Origin: Anaerolineales bacterium UBA6055
GTDB taxonomy: Bacteria; Chloroflexota; Anaerolineae; Aggregatilineales; Phototrophicaceae
Direction: 5' to 3'
NCBI GenBank assembly: GCA_002428985.1
Contig: DIYL01000006.1
Span: 1-44,285 of the forward strand
DNA: 44,285 bases
The notes below the pieces were generated by a model. That model did no database searches and was not told the DNA's origin. It saw nothing but the letters and a program-made list of their open reading frames with translations. The translations under genes and the position numbers were made by a program. Within the stretch, counting starts at the first letter, position 1. The number at the start of each line of letters is the position of its first letter. Shown here in pieces: positions 41,630 through 44,285 of the stretch.

Positions 41630-42826
41630 ATGCGTAAGTTTCTAGCCCTACTTATGGCGCTAAGCCTCATGGCTGTTGCTGTATTCCCAGCATTTGCACA
41701 AGATAGCAACACCATCACTGATATTGTTATTGCATCAGCAGAAGCTGAAGAAGATGCAGAATTTACTGTATTGTTGGAAGCTGTTTTGACCAGCGAAGCA
41801 ATCACTGAAGCACTCAGTGATCCAGAAGCAGAATTTACTGTATTCGCACCAACCGACGAAGCATTTGTCGCATTACTTGAACTGCTCGAAATCACCGCAG
41901 AAGAATTACTTTCAGAACCAGAAGTTGTAGAAGCAATCTTGCTCTACCACGTTGTTGAAGGTGCTGTTGCATCAGACGTTGTTGTAGAACTTGATGGTGA
42001 AGAAGTACCAACCCTACTTGGTGACTTTGCTCCTGTAACCATCGAAATCACCGAAGAAGGCGATGTAAACATCCTTGACGGTACAGACCTCGTAGAACTC
42101 GAAGTAGCAGAAGAAGATACCTTCGGTACAGTTGTTGCTGTAGACATTGAAGCTGACAACGGGATCATCCACGTTATCGACAGCGTTCTTATCCCAACTG
42201 ACGAAATGCTTGCTGAACACTTCGCTATGATGATGGAAGACATGGACGAAATGGATGACATGGATGACATGGACGAAGAAGGCGACATGGATGACATGGA
42301 CGAAGAAGGTGACATGGACGACATGGGCGACGAAGAAATGGATGATATGGACGACGAAATGATGTCCAACACTATCGCTGACATTGTTATTGCTTCCGCA
42401 GAAGCTGAAGAAGCAGAATTCACCGTATTGCTTGCTGCAGTTGCTGCTGCTGACGAATCAATCCTTGCTGCACTCAGTGACCCAGAAGCATCATTAACTG
42501 TATTTGCACCAACCGACGAAGCGTTTGTCGCATTGCTTGAAGCACTCGAAACTGACGCAGAAACCTTGCTTGCAGATACCGAATTGCTCAACACAGTTTT
42601 GGCCTACCACGTTCTTGATGGCGCAGTTATGGCAGAAACCGTTGTAACACTTGATGGCGAATCTGTACCAACATTGCTTGGCGAAGATGCAACCATCAGC
42701 ATCAGCGTAACCGACGACGGTGTTGTTCTTAACGACACAATCAACGTTGTGATCACCGACATTGAAGCAGACAACGGTGTTATCCACGTGATTGATGCAG
42801 TCCTTGTTCCTGCAAGCGACGAATAA
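41630..42826 (+). CDS. Secreted protein with two fasciclin (FAS1) domains
   Basis: The 398-residue protein has a signal peptide (MRKFLALLMALSLMAVAVFPAFA). Two FAS1 domains lie at about 28-190 and 245-396, each with the H1 motif TVFAPTDEAFVALLE and the H2-type YHV...HVIDSVL/AVL ending. Between them is a Met/Asp/Glu-rich linker that includes two exact-length 27-nt units (42269-42295 and 42296-42322, MDEEGDMDD). FAS1 domains mediate adhesion at cell surfaces. The whole protein is very acidic and free of cysteine. GGAGG precedes the ATG. A perfect hairpin terminator follows, and a paralogue lies next in line. Confidence 0.92.
   Translation: MRKFLALLMALSLMAVAVFPAFAQDSNTITDIVIASAEAEEDAEFTVLLEAVLTSEAITEALSDPEAEFTVFAPTDEAFVALLELLEITAEELLSEPEVVEAILLYHVVEGAVASDVVVELDGEEVPTLLGDFAPVTIEITEEGDVNILDGTDLVELEVAEEDTFGTVVAVDIEADNGIIHVIDSVLIPTDEMLAEHFAMMMEDMDEMDDMDDMDEEGDMDDMDEEGDMDDMGDEEMDDMDDEMMSNTIADIVIASAEAEEAEFTVLLAAVAAADESILAALSDPEASLTVFAPTDEAFVALLEALETDAETLLADTELLNTVLAYHVLDGAVMAETVVTLDGESVPTLLGEDATISISVTDDGVVLNDTINVVITDIEADNGVIHVIDAVLVPASDE
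42269..42322 (+). repeat. Two tandem 27-nt units in the FAS1 linker
   Basis: Units 42269-42295 and 42296-42322 differ at only two positions and code MDEEGDMDD each. Partial Met-Asp repeats extend on both sides (about 42228-42366). The unit length is the same as in the downstream paralogue's tail. Confidence 0.75.
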
Positions 42827-42844
42827 TCTAAATTAGCACAACCC

Positions 42845-42876
42845 AAAAAGGTCAGGCGATAATGTCTGACCTTTTT
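42845..42876 (+). terminator. Rho-independent terminator after the FAS1 gene
   Basis: AAAAAGGTCAG (42845-42855) and CTGACCTTTTT (42866-42876) form a perfect 11-bp stem with a 10-nt loop and a T-run, 18 nt after the stop codon. It is the clearest terminator in the window and separates the two FAS1 genes into different transcripts, or attenuates between them. Confidence 0.88.
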
Positions 42877-42906
42877 CATTTATAGGCTTATTGAAAGGAC
42901 AAATTG

Positions 42907-44285
42907 ATGCATAAACGACTTATAGCAATTCTTATCACAGTTGTGGTATTGTTTAGCGTTGTTCCTGCATTTGCACAAAGTAATACGATGCAACTGCGGG
43001 TTGCACACTTTTCACCCGATGCACCCGCCGTGGATGTATATGTAAATGGTGAAGTTGCAATCGCTGAACTCGCATACCCGAATGTCACCGAATGGTTAGC
43101 CATTGAAGAAGGCAATTATGATATTGCGGTTGCGCCTGCTGGCACATCCATTGATGATGCAGTGATCGGACCCGCAACATTTAACTTGGTCGCCGGAACA
43201 TGGGTGACTGTCGCCGCAGTTGGATCAGTCGAAGCAGGGACACTGGCTCCGAATATATTGATTGAAGACTATAGCACAATTCCTGAAGCTGGATTTGCAC
43301 GTATCTCGGTTGCTCATGTAATTGAAGGTGCACCAGAAGTCAATGTTGTGGCTAACGGTATTGATCTGATTACGCGCCTTGCATATCCCGGCACACAGGG
43401 TTCAAACGACGGATTCTTTATTCGTAATATCCTTGTTGGGTCTGCTGACATCAGCGTGGTCTTAGCATCCGACCCAACAACCACAGTCATCGGACAATCC
43501 AACGTCGAACTTGAAGAGAATATGAATTACTTTATCGCAGCCGTTGGAACACCTAACGCACCTGAGCTTGTTATTGTCGCCACTCCAATTGGCGGTGACA
43601 TGATGGCAGATATGGGTGAAGACGACATGATGGATGAGGATATGTCCGAAGAATCCATGGATGAAGAGATGATGTCGGAGACCATTACTGACATTGTTGT
43701 ATCCTCAGCTACAGCAGAAACACCACAGTTTAGTGTTCTCTTGGCGGCAGTCAGCGCAGCCGACCCATCAATTCTGGAAACACTCAGTGATCCAGCAACC
43801 GATTTGACGGTCTTTGCGCCAACCGATGATGCGTTTAATGCACTGCTTGAAGCCCTCGAAATCGATACAACAACCTTATTTGCTGACACAGAGCTACTCA
43901 ATACTGTATTGGCATATCACGTACTCGATGGTGCGGTCATGGCAGAAACTGTTGTGACACTCGATGGTCAATCTGTCCCGACCTTACTCGGCGAAGATGC
44001 AACCATCAGCATCAGCATAACCAATGATGGCGTTGTTCTAAATGATGATGTTAATGTGCTTTTGACCGATATCGTTGCCGAAAACGGTGTGATTCATGTG
44101 ATTGACGCTGTCCTTGTTCCTATGATGGACGCATCTGAAGAGTCGATGGATGAGGAAATGTCCGAAGAATCCATGGACGAAGAGATGTCCGAAGAATCAA
44201 TGGATGAAGACATGTCGGAAGAGTCAATGGACGAAGACATGTCCGAAGAATCCATGGATGAGGAAATGTCCGAAGAATCCATGGA
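42907..44285 (+). CDS. Secreted DUF4397 + FAS1 protein with Met/acidic repeat tail (3' truncated by window edge)
   Basis: The frame is open from ATG 42907 to the window edge (459 codons seen), so the C-terminus is missing. AAAGGA lies 7 nt before the ATG. After a signal peptide (MHKRLIAILITVVVLFSVVPAFA) comes a DUF4397 domain (LRVAHFSPDAPAVDVYVNG, about residues 28-225). An acidic Met-rich linker follows, then one FAS1 domain (about 257-405), nearly identical over its second half to the second FAS1 domain of the preceding gene. From residue 409 the protein is a 9-residue tandem repeat, (M/A)SEESMDE(E/D), running off the window. It is presumably an adhesive surface protein. The repeat tail may be a stalk or an ion-binding segment; its full length is unknown. 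Confidence 0.9.
   Translation, partial: MHKRLIAILITVVVLFSVVPAFAQSNTMQLRVAHFSPDAPAVDVYVNGEVAIAELAYPNVTEWLAIEEGNYDIAVAPAGTSIDDAVIGPATFNLVAGTWVTVAAVGSVEAGTLAPNILIEDYSTIPEAGFARISVAHVIEGAPEVNVVANGIDLITRLAYPGTQGSNDGFFIRNILVGSADISVVLASDPTTTVIGQSNVELEENMNYFIAAVGTPNAPELVIVATPIGGDMMADMGEDDMMDEDMSEESMDEEMMSETITDIVVSSATAETPQFSVLLAAVSAADPSILETLSDPATDLTVFAPTDDAFNALLEALEIDTTTLFADTELLNTVLAYHVLDGAVMAETVVTLDGQSVPTLLGEDATISISITNDGVVLNDDVNVLLTDIVAENGVIHVIDAVLVPMMDASEESMDEEMSEESMDEEMSEESMDEDMSEESMDEDMSEESMDEEMSEESM
44131..44285 (+). repeat. 27-nt tandem coding repeat, at least 5.7 copies
   Basis: Units begin at 44131 (first unit slightly diverged), 44158, 44185, 44212, 44239 and 44266, each 27 nt, and code MSEESMDE(E/D). 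Third-position differences between units show they are maintained at protein level. The array continues past the window end. Confidence 0.88.

Noticed and set aside
41944..42594. Ser-rich reading frame on the minus strand, and similar frames at 43527-43901 and 44094-44282
   Set aside because: These are antisense shadows of the acidic Met/Asp/Glu FAS1 proteins; the Ser/Met repeats are the complement of the GAA/GAC/ATG codons.
44131..44285. Regular 27-nt repeats as a possible CRISPR array
   Set aside because: The repeats are contiguous without spacers, in frame, and coding; no cas genes are present.

Overview
The window looks like a chromosomal segment of a Chloroflexota bacterium, most likely Anaerolineae-like. 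The grounds are gene content and architecture, not a database match: STAND-type signalling proteins, TIR-WD40 and kinase-TPR fusions, many LysM, FHA and FAS1 proteins, Thr/Pro-rich 'TPTDTPT' linkers, and a SpoVS-like gene beside dnaA. Base composition is moderate and slightly AT-rich. I see no rRNA, tRNA, CRISPR array, transposase, integrase or phage structural cluster.

Layout. (1) 1-4650: the 3' part of a Ser/Thr kinase-AAA-TPR regulator, a single-domain globin 12 bp behind it, and a membrane TPR protein. (2) 4720-6721: an orphan LarA-family protein and an AT-rich membrane protein, each closed by a clear hairpin. (3) 6766-11369 (minus): a membrane NACHT ATPase followed by a secreted TSP3/SH3/beta-propeller protein. 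(4) 11783-15785: an M23/LysM cell-wall hydrolase, then a minus-strand cluster of methionine aminopeptidase, two FHA proteins and a Mth938-like protein. (5) 15918-19042: a 7TM-like orphan and a 7TM-PAS histidine kinase. (6) 19051-20941: a secreted HExxH protein and a third FHA protein. (7) 21295-25386: the replication neighbourhood, with dnaA, about 960 bp of AT-rich DNA carrying repeated TTTGGGATA/TATCCCAAA words, a SpoVS protein, a LysM protein and an ABM-like protein. (8) 25815-31916: a 1470-residue membrane-spanning atypical kinase, a MerR regulator, a creatininase-family enzyme and a HEAT-repeat protein. (9) 32079-34387: a phage-tail-lysozyme protein with an eCIS-cargo-like N-terminus, and a LysM protein. 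(10) 34669-41295: a STAS-like small protein, a TIR-TM-WD40 protein with an AAA+ ATPase upstream on the same strand, a hotdog thioesterase and a hypothetical protein. (11) 41630 to the right edge: two FAS1 proteins with 27-nt Met/acidic repeats, the second running off the window.

Two themes dominate. One is signal transduction across the envelope: phosphorylation by kinases, reading by FHA domains, STAND/TIR switches, and LysM/M23/FAS1 surface proteins. The other is a chromosome-origin neighbourhood. The most unusual signals are the TTTGGGATA word clusters around dnaA/spoVS, next to a DnaA whose box-recognition motif reads GRSHTT; the TIR-WD40 protein that appears to lack the NADase glutamate; and the orphan eCIS-like lysozyme cargo.
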